64,000 bases of DNA, taken from assembly GCA_025463135.1 (NCBI GenBank), contig JAOAPY010000001.1:1-64000 (forward strand), written 5' to 3'. The stretch is from Acidobacteriota bacterium (GTDB taxonomy: Bacteria > Acidobacteriota > Blastocatellia > Pyrinomonadales > Pyrinomonadaceae). The notes beneath the pieces were generated by a model. The model did not search any database, was not told where the DNA came from, and saw only the letters and a list, made by a program, of their open reading frames with translations. Below are positions 33,148 through 42,033 of this stretch, one piece after another; position 1 is the first letter of the stretch, and the number at the start of each line of letters is the position of its first letter. The translations under genes and the position numbers were made by a program.

Positions 33148-33678
33148 TCAGCCGGCCTTTTCGTTCTTCACAAACTTAAGTGCAACACCGTTCATGCAGT
33201 AACGCAATCCGGTAGGTCTGGGTCCATCGTTGAAAACATGTCCGACGTGGGCATCGCAGCGCGCGCAGAGGACTTCAGTTCGGACTTCCGCTAAGCTCTT
33301 GTCTATCTGCTCGTGAACATTCTCTCTGGAAATTGGTTTCCAGAAACTCGGCCAGCCAGTACCCGAATCGAACTTGGCGGCTGAGCTGAACAACGGCAAT
33401 GCGCAACAAACGCATTCAAATACGCCCTCTTCGTGAATCTCATTAAGGGGGCTGGAATATGGGGCTTCAGTCCCCTTCTGTCGCGCCACCTGATATTGAT
33501 CGGGCGTAAGAATTTGTTTCCACTCGGCATCTGTCTTAATCACTTTTTTGATTCCTTTCGCGCGCGTACTTTGCGCATTAATCTCCGGTAGAAGGGTCGC
33601 CGAAACGTTAGGCAGCTTCGAAAGTGCGGCCAACGCCCCGACGGCAATCGCTGAAGAAAGAAAATAACGTCTATTCAT
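33148..33678 (-). CDS. msrB: Exported peptide-methionine (R)-S-oxide reductase
   Basis: The enzyme reduces methionine-R-sulfoxide in proteins. Structural zinc Cys pairs CVCC and CARC are present, then HVGHVFNDGPRPTGLRYCMNG with the catalytic Cys. The N-terminus MNRRYFLSSAIAVGALAAL resembles a Tat-type signal (RRxFL), so the enzyme probably protects envelope proteins. The 176-residue length fits a signal plus the usual ~130-residue domain. Confidence 0.95.
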   Translation of the reverse strand: MNRRYFLSSAIAVGALAALSKLPNVSATLLPEINAQSTRAKGIKKVIKTDAEWKQILTPDQYQVARQKGTEAPYSSPLNEIHEEGVFECVCCALPLFSSAAKFDSGTGWPSFWKPISRENVHEQIDKSLAEVRTEVLCARCDAHVGHVFNDGPRPTGLRYCMNGVALKFVKNEKAG

Positions 33679-34059
33679 AATAAGTACCCCCGCTAATCAA
33701 ATAACCGCGCCGTTCAGGGTATTTACGTGTGGGCGCAAGCGATCGGATTTAGCTCAACCTTGCATTAAGGCCCTGAACTGCCGCTTTGAAGTGCGCTCAC
33801 CTGTCAGCGCTTTGGTCCCGGCGGTTCAATGGATTTAGCCGGGGACCCCCGAAGTCTGATAACTGTTTCTTCATTTCATTCACACCCGGCTTCAACCGGG
33901 TGACCAAGGGCTCACTGGTCTCCTAACCGATTTGAATGAGCGGCAAATCACCCGGTTGAAACCGGGTGAGAATGAGATTCGGACTCATCTCTAACCGAAT
34001 TGAACTCTCGGCCAACTGATCTGGTTCCGACGCCGTATCTGTCCGCCAACTTCGGCGTT
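33679..34059. other. Repeat-bearing spacer
   Basis: No gene is visible. The right half carries the paired ACCCGG...CCGGGT palindromes (33875-33978). Confidence 0.45.
33875..33978. repeat. Paired ACCCGGTTTCAACCGGGTG palindromes in inverted order
   Basis: CATTTCATTCACACCCGGCTTCAACCGGGTGACC at 33875-33905 faces CACCCGGTTGAAACCGGGTGAGAATGAGAT at 33948-33978. Each half is itself palindromic, so the whole can form either two hairpins or one long one. Confidence 0.88.
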
Positions 34060-34908
34060 TCACTTCAACTGACAAATATCCAACACCCTCATGTCGGTAT
34101 AATCAAGATTTTCCCCGCCCATGGCCCACAGAAAACAATAGTTGCTGGTGCCTGAGCCCATGTGTATGGACCACGGCGGCGACACTACGGCTTCTTCGTT
34201 CGCCAGCACCAGGTGACGCATCTCTTCCGGCTGACCCATGAAGTGCATGATGCGCGCGTTAGGTTGCATATCGAAATAAAAATAAACCTCTGAACGGCGA
34301 TCGTGCAGGTGCGGCGGACAAGTGTTCCAGACACTACCCGGCTCGAGCATAGTCAGACCCAGCAGTAACTGCGACGACTTGCACGTAGCCGGCACGACGT
34401 ACTGATAGATTGTCCGGTCGTTTGAAGTCTCAAGCGATCCGAGCTTTAGCGGCACCGCTTTATCGATCGAGATTTGCACGACATCGAAACGCGCGTGGGC
34501 TGGAGTCGAAGCAAGATAGAATCGAGCAGTGTCTTTCGGATCCTTACTTTCGAACACGACCGACGCACTGCCCATGGGAATGTACAGACCGTCCTTCGGC
34601 TGCAATTCATAGCGCTCGCCGTCTACCGTAATCAAACCAATCCCTGTTCCCACGTTGACGGCGCCCAACTCGCGGCGTTCGAGGAGCGGTTTGTCTTTTG
34701 CCGAAGCCGGCTCTTGCTGCGAGGGGAGCGAAACTGGCCGCGTCACCGGCGCTGCGCCGCCAATAACAAAGCGTTCATAGTGTAAGTAGTTCAAGCGGAT
34801 TGCGTCGGACGCAAACAGATCAGCGATGAGATAGCGGTCACGCAGCTGATCGTTAGTGGCGCCATCGACCGATCCCGGGTGGGTCGCGTAATAGGTCTTT
34901 TGATACAT
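34060..34908 (-). CDS. kduI: 5-dehydro-4-deoxy-D-glucuronate isomerase
   Basis: The enzyme isomerises 5-keto-4-deoxyuronate in pectin/uronate breakdown. The 282-residue length fits. Zinc ligands are visible in [18 protein letters not shown] (His, His, Glu) and the later [18 protein letters not shown] tail is the family's. It lies 103 bases downstream of phosphoglucomutase on the same strand. No other pectin-degradation gene (kduD, kdgK) is adjacent. Confidence 0.95.
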   Translation of the reverse strand: MYQKTYYATHPGSVDGATNDQLRDRYLIADLFASDAIRLNYLHYERFVIGGAAPVTRPVSLPSQQEPASAKDKPLLERRELGAVNVGTGIGLITVDGERYELQPKDGLYIPMGSASVVFESKDPKDTARFYLASTPAHARFDVVQISIDKAVPLKLGSLETSNDRTIYQYVVPATCKSSQLLLGLTMLEPGSVWNTCPPHLHDRRSEVYFYFDMQPNARIMHFMGQPEEMRHLVLANEEAVVSPPWSIHMGSGTSNYCFLWAMGGENLDYTDMRVLDICQLK

Positions 34909-35011
34909 GATTCTCCGCTAAGTACGACAGGCTGCCAGTCTGTCGTTGACCATAGTTGGTAGTCCAGCAGCGCTGCAGGCTGGCAGCCTGCGGTACAAAA
35001 AATTTCTGCTC

Positions 35012-36649
35012 TCAAGTAATGATTGTCGGTTCGTCTCGGCCGAGTCTGGCGCGCAGATCGACTACTTCCCTCGCTGCCTGTACCAGCGGCGCGAGCACCG
35101 CTTCAATCGCTCCTTCGCCGCCGTCCTTAAGATACCGTTCAACGTACAGACGCAGCGTGGCGCCTTCTGTCCCTGTCCCTGACAGGCGGCAAACTATTCG
35201 GGAACCGTCTTCCAGTAGAATCCGGATACCCTGGTGCGCGCTTACACTGCCATCTGTGGAATCGGTATAGCTGAAATCATCGGCACGCGCTATGCGACTG
35301 CCGGCTATCGAGGCGTCGGCCAGTGTGGTTAGTTTGCTACGCAAGGCCTCGATTATCTCAGTCGCGGTCGCCAGCTCGAGGCCCTCATAATCGTGGCGTT
35401 GATAATAGCTGCGGCCAAATCGCTGCCAGTGTTCGCGCACCACCTCGGAAACCGGTTTACTCGTCGCCGCCATTATTGAAAGCCAACACAAGACCGCCCA
35501 CAAGCCGTCTTTTTCGCGCACGTGATTCGAGCCGGTGCCGAAACTCTCTTCACCGCAGATTGTACAGAGTCCAGCATCCATCAGGTTGCCGAAAAACTTC
35601 CAGCCTGTGGGCGTCTCGTAGCAGGGGACCTTCATAGCCTGGGCCACACGATCCACCGCCGTACTGGTCGGCATCGAACGGGCCACGCCTGCCAATCCCG
35701 CGCGATAACCCGGTATGCATGTCTGCGCATGTTCGGCGATCAGCGCCAGTGAATCCCCCGGCGTCACAAAGAAGTTACGTCCCAGGATTAGGTTGCGATC
35801 GCCGTCGCCGTCACAGGCAGCGCCAAGGTCCGGAGCGTCAGGCGCGTTCATGTGCGCTACCAACTCCGGGGCATGCGCGAGATTGGGATCGGGATGAAGG
35901 CCGCCGAAATCCTCGAGCGGAGTTCCGTTGATAACAGTACCCGCGGCCGCGCCCAGCAATTCTTCAAGGATGTGATGCGCATAAGGCCCGGTGATCGCAT
36001 TCATCGCGTCGAACTGCATGCGAAACCCCCTGGCAAAAAGCGCGCGCAGCGATTCAAAGTCGAATAGCTCCTCAAAGACTGCGGTGTAATCCGCGAGCGG
36101 ATCGATTATCACTACCTCCGAATTATCGATACGGAAAGTGCCTTCACCTTTCAAATCAAAATCCGGCTGATCGAGAGTTACATACTCCTTAATCTTAAGG
36201 GAGTGTTCGTAAATGCGCTGAGTGATGCTTTCGGGCGCTGGACCGCCGTTGCGCACGTTGTACTTGATACCAAAATCCGCATCGATGCCGCCGGGATTGT
36301 GACTGGCAGATAGCACGAGCCCGCCAAGCGCGCCGCGACGACGAATGACCGCCGAGGCGGCGGGCGTTGAAAGCATACAATCGCGTCCGACCAGCACCCG
36401 TCCGAAGCCGTTGGCCGCAGCCATGCGCAGAATTGTCTGCGTGGCGACGCGATTATGGAAGCGTCCATCACCGCCGACTACCAGCGTTTGATCGGCAAAT
36501 CCTTCGGGCAAGTCTTCCCGCACTGTATTGAAGACAGCTTGCACAAAGTTCTCCACATAGTGCGGCTGCATGAACACGCGCGTTTTCTTGCGCAGCCCGG
36601 AAGTGCCGGGCTTCTGATCGGAGAAAGGAGTTGTCTGGATAGTTACCAT
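35012..36649 (-). CDS. pgm: Alpha-D-glucose-phosphate-specific phosphoglucomutase
   Basis: The enzyme interconverts glucose-1- and glucose-6-phosphate. The 545-residue sequence has the phosphoserine loop SASHNPGG, metal loop CDGDGDRNLILG, sugar-binding loop CGEESFGTGSNHVREKDG and the C-terminal phosphate loop SGTGTEGATLRLYVE. The N-terminal KPGTSGLRKKTRVF is typical of the eukaryote-like subgroup. Neighbours kduI and a ROK-type sugar kinase suggest a small sugar-metabolism group. Confidence 0.96.
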   Translation of the reverse strand: MVTIQTTPFSDQKPGTSGLRKKTRVFMQPHYVENFVQAVFNTVREDLPEGFADQTLVVGGDGRFHNRVATQTILRMAAANGFGRVLVGRDCMLSTPAASAVIRRRGALGGLVLSASHNPGGIDADFGIKYNVRNGGPAPESITQRIYEHSLKIKEYVTLDQPDFDLKGEGTFRIDNSEVVIIDPLADYTAVFEELFDFESLRALFARGFRMQFDAMNAITGPYAHHILEELLGAAAGTVINGTPLEDFGGLHPDPNLAHAPELVAHMNAPDAPDLGAACDGDGDRNLILGRNFFVTPGDSLALIAEHAQTCIPGYRAGLAGVARSMPTSTAVDRVAQAMKVPCYETPTGWKFFGNLMDAGLCTICGEESFGTGSNHVREKDGLWAVLCWLSIMAATSKPVSEVVREHWQRFGRSYYQRHDYEGLELATATEIIEALRSKLTTLADASIAGSRIARADDFSYTDSTDGSVSAHQGIRILLEDGSRIVCRLSGTGTEGATLRLYVERYLKDGGEGAIEAVLAPLVQAAREVVDLRARLGRDEPTIIT

Positions 36650-36689
36650 CTATTCACCCTCAATATCGCGTAGGAATTTGCTCTGTTGA

Positions 36690-36806
36690 TTTTCCATTTC
36701 TCATTTTTCGCATCTCAATTTTCATTGAAAACCAGTAGCCTGGTTTTCACGACGTGATCCTCTCCATGACAAATGAGAAATGCAAAATGACGAATGGAAA
36801 ATAAAA
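36690..36806. repeat. Imperfect palindrome built on TTTTCCATTTCTCATTT
   Basis: GATTTTCCATTTCTCATTTTTCGCAT is mirrored by ATGACAAATGAGAAATGCAAAATGACGAATGGAAAATAAAA. Third member of the 25125/26677 family. Confidence 0.82.
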
Positions 36807-36864
36807 GAAAAGAAACTGGGCACCATTTCGATGCTCGCGAATCTTTCCTTCTTCCGGCAATATT

Positions 36865-37822
36865 TCACGCACGTGACCCCAAAGCCAGTGCCCCATAGAG
36901 ACCACTGTCGGCTCCCAGTCCTGCTTGCAGGATCTTAAATGAGTTCATACTCACGATGTGTACGCGTTGCTGCAACTCCTCTCGCAAAGGTTGGAGTAAC
37001 AATTCGCCGGCGCCGGCGGCAACACCACCGCCCAGGATTACGGCCTGAGGCACCAGGAGCGCGACGATGCTGCCAATTCCCACGGCCATCAGCCGGATGG
37101 TCTCTCGCCACACTGTGCAGGCTAGTTCGTCGCCTTCTCTGACAGCGTCGGCCACTGTCTTTGCCGTCACGAGCTCAGTATCGCTCACCATCTCACGCAA
37201 TTTGCTCGCTCTCCCCGCCTGTAAATATCTTCTGGCCCGCCGACCGATAGCCGTACCCGAGCACTCGGCTTCAAGGCAGCCCCGCGCACCGCAGCCGCAC
37301 AGCGCGCCATCCGGTACTACGGTCACATGTCCAGCTTCACCCCTTCTGTGCGCCAGCGCATCATCGGCGATGATGCCGCCACCAATACCCGTGGAAATAG
37401 TTAGATAAACCAGGTCATGATAGCCGCGACCTGCTCCATAAAGATGCTCGCCCAGCGCGGCCGCATTGGCGTCGTTCTCGATAACTACGGGCAATCCGGT
37501 TTGACGTTTGACAAAAGATCGCAGGGCAAAGTGATGCCAGCTGTCAGGCATGTTCGGCGGCGCGAGGCAGGCCACCTCGCTCAAAATCAAGTGGTCCGGG
37601 GCAGCCGATGCCGACGGCCGCCAGCCTGCCACCCTCAATTCCCGCCAGCGTCTCAAGAGTCTCAAGCAAACCGCTCACTACCGCGTCCGGAGAGAGCGCA
37701 ACGTCCGTTCGCAGCAAGCTGCGAGCAACAATTTCTCCCTTTTGTGTACCAATCGCCACCGCGATCTTGGTGCCGCCAATATCAATCGCTGCTATGAAGT
37801 CCTGGACCATCGGTGCCGTCAC
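36865..37822 (-). pseudogene. ROK-family sugar kinase, split by a frameshift
   Basis: Two overlapping frames together encode one ROK kinase of about 318 residues. The first (from 37822) gives the ATP-binding DIGGTKIAVAIGT and GIGCPGPLDFERG, then runs into a stop. The second, ending at 36865, continues with EVACLAPPNMPDSWHHF, the catalytic ENDANAAALGEHLYGAG, the GIGGGII motif and the zinc motif CGCGARGCLEAECSG. The switch must occur near 37571-37580 (CGAGGTGGCC). The rest of both parts is undamaged, so this is a recent mutation, a sequencing/assembly error, or less likely a recoding site. The intact enzyme would phosphorylate glucose or a related sugar. Confidence 0.85.
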
Positions 37823-38047
37823 AATTTTTTCATCAATGTTTTCGGTAATCAGAGGATACCGCGTCGCGCCGCATTCTTGTAGGGGCCAGGGTGTGGCCCG
37901 GATTTCTCACGCCTGAAGATAGACCGTCCTGGTGAGACTCATAGACTTTAAATGAGTTTTCGAAACCGCCGTTACGTTCCCATGGAAAAAATCACAGTTC
38001 CATAGAGAGCAAGACTTTATGATCTCGAAACCACGGAGAAGAAGACG

Positions 38048-39484
38048 ATGAAAAATCTAAAATCAAAGTTGCTACTGAGCCTCGCAGTTTCCCTTTCTGT
38101 TGTGATGATGACTATCGGACAGGAAAAAGAGATGGAGCTATCCGCTCTGAAATCAGACAAAGGACGTCAATATATTGATCAGATCGTAAAGGTAAAAGGT
38201 TTCCTGGTCGTATTGCCGGACGGCACCACCTATTTGGTTGACGACCTCACCAGGACGGAAATAAATACACCCATGCCGATGGCAAGCTATATCGTCATCG
38301 ACTCGGCAAACCGGAATAGGATTACACGCGAAAAATATCACGGCGCTTATGTTTTGCTGACGGGAAAGCTCGTCCTCAGCCGAGATCGAGTCGACATGGA
38401 TTTGGCGAGAACTCTCGGAGAAGCGTCGTTACTTAGGCTCTCGTTAACGCAAGCCCCGCAAGTTCTAAGAGAGCGGCGCAGCGGGACCGAGATTCCCCGT
38501 TATCTACCCGAATCTCGTTCGGTGGCGCCCCTTAGTCAAAGTAACTCAGCTCTTGGGAAGCGTTCTCTGTACGTATGTCCGCGGCGATACGCGATCTTAT
38601 TCAGTGGTGGCTACAATGCCGCCAATGCACATCCCCGCTACTGGAATGACATCCAGTATTTATACCAGGTACTGCGGACAAGGTACGGCTATTCAGATCA
38701 GGATATTGTGGTCATTTACAAAGATGGAATTACTCCTAACAGCAGTTACCCGGTTGACTATCCGGCTACTGCCGCGGGTTGGACCAGCGCCGTAAGCTAC
38801 TTACAAAATCGCATGACGACGACAGGCAGGGGCAGCTTGTTTTTCTTCGCCACCAATCATGGCAGCGGGTACTACGACCTGGCTCAGGCCAAGACCGCTT
38901 ACGGCTCCTCCGGAAACCAGGGCGGGCTGGTCGATTCAAACAACGATGAAGCCATACCGCCGCATGGTTCGGTCGACCCTCAACACCTCGATGAAGTTGT
39001 GTATTTCTATAACCAGTCATCAAATACGATCACCGACGACCAGTTGGCCGGCTGGATCAACCAAATTCCTTTTAAACAGTTGGTCGCGGTGCTCGAACCT
39101 TGTTTCAGCGGCGGGCTGATTTGGGATCTGCGTGGTCCAAATCGGATCCTGATGTCCGCCGCCAACGAATTCGAGTATTCGTGGGGCAGCGCCAGCAATG
39201 ATTTCTTTGCCGTGTACTTTACGGATGCGTTGAATGGGAAAGCGCTTTATACGGGGCTGCCCGTAAATGCCGATACCAGTCAGGATTGCGTGGTTTCAAT
39301 GAAAGAAGCATTCCTGTACGCCAAGAGCATGGATAGTTACGAGTATCCGCAGTATGAGGACAACGGCGACGGCATCAGCACCACCACACCAGGTGTTGGC
39401 GGTGACGGCATCAACGGAGACTTTGATCTCGGCTGTGGGCTCCGCTGTGCTCAACAAGGCGGGTTCTCGAATCCCACCGAGTAA
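38048..39484 (+). CDS. Secreted legumain-like (C13, clan CD) cysteine peptidase
   Basis: The 478-residue protein has a signal peptide (about 1-24). Residues 30-135 look like an OB-fold-type domain (IVKVKGFLVVLPDGTTYLV ... YVLLTGKLVLSRD). The caspase-like domain from about 178 has RRYAILFSGGYN, catalytic His near 271 in FATNHGSGY and catalytic Cys near 352 in LEPCFSGG, the two clan CD signatures. The C-terminus is acidic with a Gly/Asp-rich stretch (DGINGDFDLGCGL). GGAGAAGAAG precedes the ATG. It likely cleaves extracellular or surface proteins after Asn or Asp; target unknown. Confidence 0.85.
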   Translation: MKNLKSKLLLSLAVSLSVVMMTIGQEKEMELSALKSDKGRQYIDQIVKVKGFLVVLPDGTTYLVDDLTRTEINTPMPMASYIVIDSANRNRITREKYHGAYVLLTGKLVLSRDRVDMDLARTLGEASLLRLSLTQAPQVLRERRSGTEIPRYLPESRSVAPLSQSNSALGKRSLYVCPRRYAILFSGGYNAANAHPRYWNDIQYLYQVLRTRYGYSDQDIVVIYKDGITPNSSYPVDYPATAAGWTSAVSYLQNRMTTTGRGSLFFFATNHGSGYYDLAQAKTAYGSSGNQGGLVDSNNDEAIPPHGSVDPQHLDEVVYFYNQSSNTITDDQLAGWINQIPFKQLVAVLEPCFSGGLIWDLRGPNRILMSAANEFEYSWGSASNDFFAVYFTDALNGKALYTGLPVNADTSQDCVVSMKEAFLYAKSMDSYEYPQYEDNGDGISTTTPGVGGDGINGDFDLGCGLRCAQQGGFSNPTE

Positions 39485-39506
39485 CGAGTGGCTGAGATCA
39501 CAGCGT

Positions 39507-39592
39507 CCGATAAGCTTCAGCTTGTCGATGACCTGGCAAAGATGAATTGACGCCAACATCACGACAAGCTGAAGCTTATCGGACATTTGCCG
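39507..39592. repeat. TCCGATAAGCTTCAGCTTGTCG inverted pair
   Basis: CGATAAGCTTCAGCTTGTCG at the left is inverted as CGACAAGCTGAAGCTTATCGGACATT at the right. Same family as 11638-11738. Confidence 0.85.
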
Positions 39593-39652
39593 CGACTTTA
39601 CAGTCGCGGCATTATCCACTGGGTGATGATTCAAAAGCGATTCGGAGCCGGG

Positions 39653-40111
39653 CTATCGTCCTGCCCCACTATTTTCCGCGTAATATCCTTCGCGGTAACC
39701 GCGCGAAAAGCCCGAACGGTAAGCCTCGCTGTAGTTGCCAAAGCCCGCATCGTGGAAGTAGTGCGAACGCTCTGCACTGAAGCTCTTCGATTTCTTGCCG
39801 TCGCTTTCACCGGTTTTGAATCCGTCATGGTACCCCTGACTCATGGCCCGTTCCCCATTATCGAAAACGTACTGGTTATATCGGAATGAATCGTAGCCGA
39901 ATGGATCGTAACCAAAACGCGAGCGGCCGTACCACCGGCTGCGATAAGGATTGTAGGGACGATAGAAGCCGTAAGGACGCACGATGACAACTCGACGCTG
40001 GCCCCGGCCCTGCGCCTGGGCGGTGTTGCCTGCGGCGATCGCAACTCCGGAGAGTAAAATCGCTGCCATAATAAATCCACCAATCTTGCGCAATAATTTA
40101 TTTGTTCTCAT
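39653..40111 (-). CDS. Secreted Tyr/Gly/Arg-rich protein of unknown function
   Basis: The 152-residue protein has a signal peptide (ILLSGVAIAAGNTAQAQG). The mature part is dominated by Tyr, Arg, Gly and Phe (FYRPYNPYRSRWYGRSRFGY), then charged repeats of the type GYHDGFKTGESDGK and YRSGFSRGYREGY. Such low-complexity aromatic proteins are often envelope-associated. No family recognised. Confidence 0.72.
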   Translation of the reverse strand: MRTNKLLRKIGGFIMAAILLSGVAIAAGNTAQAQGRGQRRVVIVRPYGFYRPYNPYRSRWYGRSRFGYDPFGYDSFRYNQYVFDNGERAMSQGYHDGFKTGESDGKKSKSFSAERSHYFHDAGFGNYSEAYRSGFSRGYREGYYAENSGAGR

Positions 40112-40219
40112 ATAAACCTCCTCTGCGAAACATAGTTAGACGCCTCGAGAGTGGGACGGGTTTCCCTGAGAAAAGCGATCTTACTGATACGATCGCGTTA
40201 ACGATTTATTGCGTTTTGA

Positions 40220-40831
40220 TTAGCTGGCGCGGGGTGGGGCGGCGCGAGAATAATTGACTAATTTCCAGCCCAGGATAAAGGCCGCGATCAGTCCCACGAT
40301 TACCCAGGTGAGGTTGCCGGCAATGTCGACCAGCGCCTGAACTCGATCGCTGAAAAGGTAGCCAACCACCACGTAAAGGACCACCCAGAGTATCTCGCCA
40401 AGGATGTCCCAGAACAGAAATCTTTGCCAGGGATAGCCGACAATACCACTGGTCACATTCACCCAGGGCCCCAGCGCCGCAAACAGCCAGCGGGTGAGAA
40501 AGATTCCCGGGCCACTCCAGTTCCTGGTAAATCTCTCGGCCTGTTGGAGTCGCTCTGCACCGCCAAATCGACGGCTGATGCGAGTGACGAGGGGGCGGCC
40601 GCCCCAACGACCCAGGACATAGCCAAGCTGATCACCCAGGACTGCGGCAACGCTGGCCACCGCAATGACCGGCCACAACTTCATCTCGCCCTGTTGGACA
40701 AATGAGCCGGCCGCCACCAGCACCAGACTAACTGGAAAAGGAATGCCCGCCGAACAAATCAGAATCATGCCAAAGAGGACTGGCAGGCCATAGATTAAGA
40801 GCGCCGACAGGACGTGATCTGTGATACTCAT
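40220..40831 (-). CDS. DedA-family (VTT domain) membrane protein
   Basis: The 203-residue protein has the DedA pattern: a re-entrant GIPFPVSLVLVAAGSF segment, GDQLGYVLGRWGG, the basic FLTRWLFAALGPW loop and terminal transmembrane helices. The family flips or transports phospholipid/undecaprenyl-phosphate and supports membrane potential. Its start overlaps the stop of the upstream gene (ATGA at 40828-40831), so the two are translationally coupled. Confidence 0.92.
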   Translation of the reverse strand: MSITDHVLSALLIYGLPVLFGMILICSAGIPFPVSLVLVAAGSFVQQGEMKLWPVIAVASVAAVLGDQLGYVLGRWGGRPLVTRISRRFGGAERLQQAERFTRNWSGPGIFLTRWLFAALGPWVNVTSGIVGYPWQRFLFWDILGEILWVVLYVVVGYLFSDRVQALVDIAGNLTWVIVGLIAAFILGWKLVNYSRAAPPRAS

Positions 40832-41289
40832 GGCGACCGTCCTGCTGACGGCGCGGGCATAGTGTCATGAGTCGGTGCGTCCCTGCCCCCCGGTTGAATT
40901 CCCGGCCGCAGTCTCTCAGGTGGTCCCTGTTGGCGCCATTCCGGTGGTGGACCCGAGGGCGGAGGATAAGGCGGCCGCGAATGAACAATCGCGTTCTGCA
41001 GGATAGCGATGACTTCTTCCACCGGACGCCCCTGCTCGCGCGCGATCTCTCTGATTGGTCGCCTATCAGGTACGGGCGGCAACCCGAGCGCTTGATGCAG
41101 TACCCACGGCGGCACTCGATACGAGTGCGCGATATAGCCGACGTTCATCCACGGCCTAATCGCTTCGTCCTGATGGTGGCGCCAGTAGATCGCCCTTCGC
41201 ACCGTGCGCACGGCAAACAATCCCGTCGCCGTCAACACGACCACGAACGCCAATACCACCAACCACTGTCGCCAGCCAAAGTTCTTCAT
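40828..41289 (-). CDS. Single-pass membrane protein coupled to DedA
   Basis: The 153-residue product has one transmembrane helix near the N-terminus (WLVVLAFVVVLTATGLFAV), a periplasmic or cytosolic helical domain (YIAHSYRVPPWVLHQALGLPP ... EEVIAILQNAIV) and a Pro/Arg/Gly-rich tail. An upstream ATG at 41370 extends into intergenic-looking sequence, so 41289 is preferred. The ATGA overlap with the DedA gene suggests they act together. Family not recognised. Confidence 0.72.
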   Translation of the reverse strand: MKNFGWRQWLVVLAFVVVLTATGLFAVRTVRRAIYWRHHQDEAIRPWMNVGYIAHSYRVPPWVLHQALGLPPVPDRRPIREIAREQGRPVEEVIAILQNAIVHSRPPYPPPSGPPPEWRQQGPPERLRPGIQPGGRDAPTHDTMPAPSAGRSP

Positions 41290-41478
41290 GCGCTGTCTGC
41301 CTGGATCAAAGGATAACGCCTGATGAAGAGAAACGGCGAGTGAGAGAAGAGCTATGAGAACCTGAAGCAATCAAGCAAAGCAGAGAGTCAGTGAATTAAA
41401 TCGGCTTGGTCTAACGATGACGGGAAAGACTAAGAAGTGCGTGAAGGACTCCCGCCTTCTGCGGCAACTGTACTCCGG

Positions 41479-41628
41479 TCAAAACTCCTCCGTGCAATAC
41501 TTCGTCTCCGAGAACTGACCAGATGTCTCAAGCATTACCACTACGCCCGCCAGCAGCGTTATGGTATGAGGAGCAGCTTGTCGGTTTGGATATTCGCCCT
41601 CTAATGAATAGTAGGTTGAGCCACTCAT
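41479..41628 (-). CDS. Small ORF product with central hydrophobic segment
   Basis: A 49-residue product starts at ATG 41628, 8 bases after a strong GGAGGTG. It reads MSGSTYYSLEGEYPNR, then HTITLLAGVVVMLETSG and a charged tail ending in CTEEF. The single central hydrophobic stretch is short (about 13 residues). No family recognised; the strong ribosome-binding site is the main reason to accept it. Confidence 0.55.
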   Translation of the reverse strand: MSGSTYYSLEGEYPNRQAAPHTITLLAGVVVMLETSGQFSETKYCTEEF

Positions 41629-42005
41629 GAAACACCTCCAACTTTCAATTTTCCTTGTTTGCACTCATGCAGCCAGATGATTCGCTCCCTCATCAACGTT
41701 GTACCATCGCATCAGCTATGGCGCATAAACATCTAAAAGGCCGTCGCGAAAGCTATCCCGCGACGGCCAAGTTGGTTTTTGATAGGCTCTGCTGGTGGCT
41801 AGCTAAGTCTTGGAAAAACTATTAGTGCTTAGTATCCGCGCGAGACACCCGCGCCTTGTACGCAACACAGGAAATGAATAACCGGGGACTGTTTCACTCG
41901 CCCTTGCTTGCTCGTTGTTGTTGAATTGCGCTTCTTTCCTTTCGTTAATTCTTAACTGAGATAACGCATCCTTCCTTACCTGGCGATCGAGATACTGCCG
42001 CGCGA
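41629..42005. other. Spacer with terminator; no supported gene
   Basis: Apart from the hairpin at 41735-41768, this region between nrdJ and the small ORF holds a GTG-initiated 22-codon frame on the minus strand (near 41840-41905, containing CCVQGAG) that is too short to support. Confidence 0.4.
41735..41768 (-). terminator. Rho-independent-type terminator downstream of nrdJ
   Basis: GGCCGTCGCG (41739-41748) pairs perfectly with CGCGACGGCC (41759-41768) around a 10-base loop. On the minus strand the stem is followed by TTTT and then AGATG, and the plus side is flanked by GTTTTT, so it may work in both directions. It lies about 270 bases after the nrdJ stop. Confidence 0.65.
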
Positions 42006-42027
42006 CGCAAACTAACAGTTTGCGTTA
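42006..42027. repeat. GCAAACTAACAGTTTGCGTTAC half element
   Basis: Single palindromic arm of the 23770-23841 family, placed 6 bases from the end of nrdJ. Confidence 0.85.
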
Positions 42028-42033
42028 CTTCGA

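Noticed and set aside
37571-37580. Programmed frameshifting in the ROK kinase
   Set aside because: No recognisable slippery heptamer or downstream pseudoknot; mutation or sequence error is simpler.
41840-41905. 22-codon GTG ORF (containing CCVQGAG) as a peptide precursor
   Set aside because: No ATG, weak ribosome-binding site, no modification enzymes nearby; too short to support.
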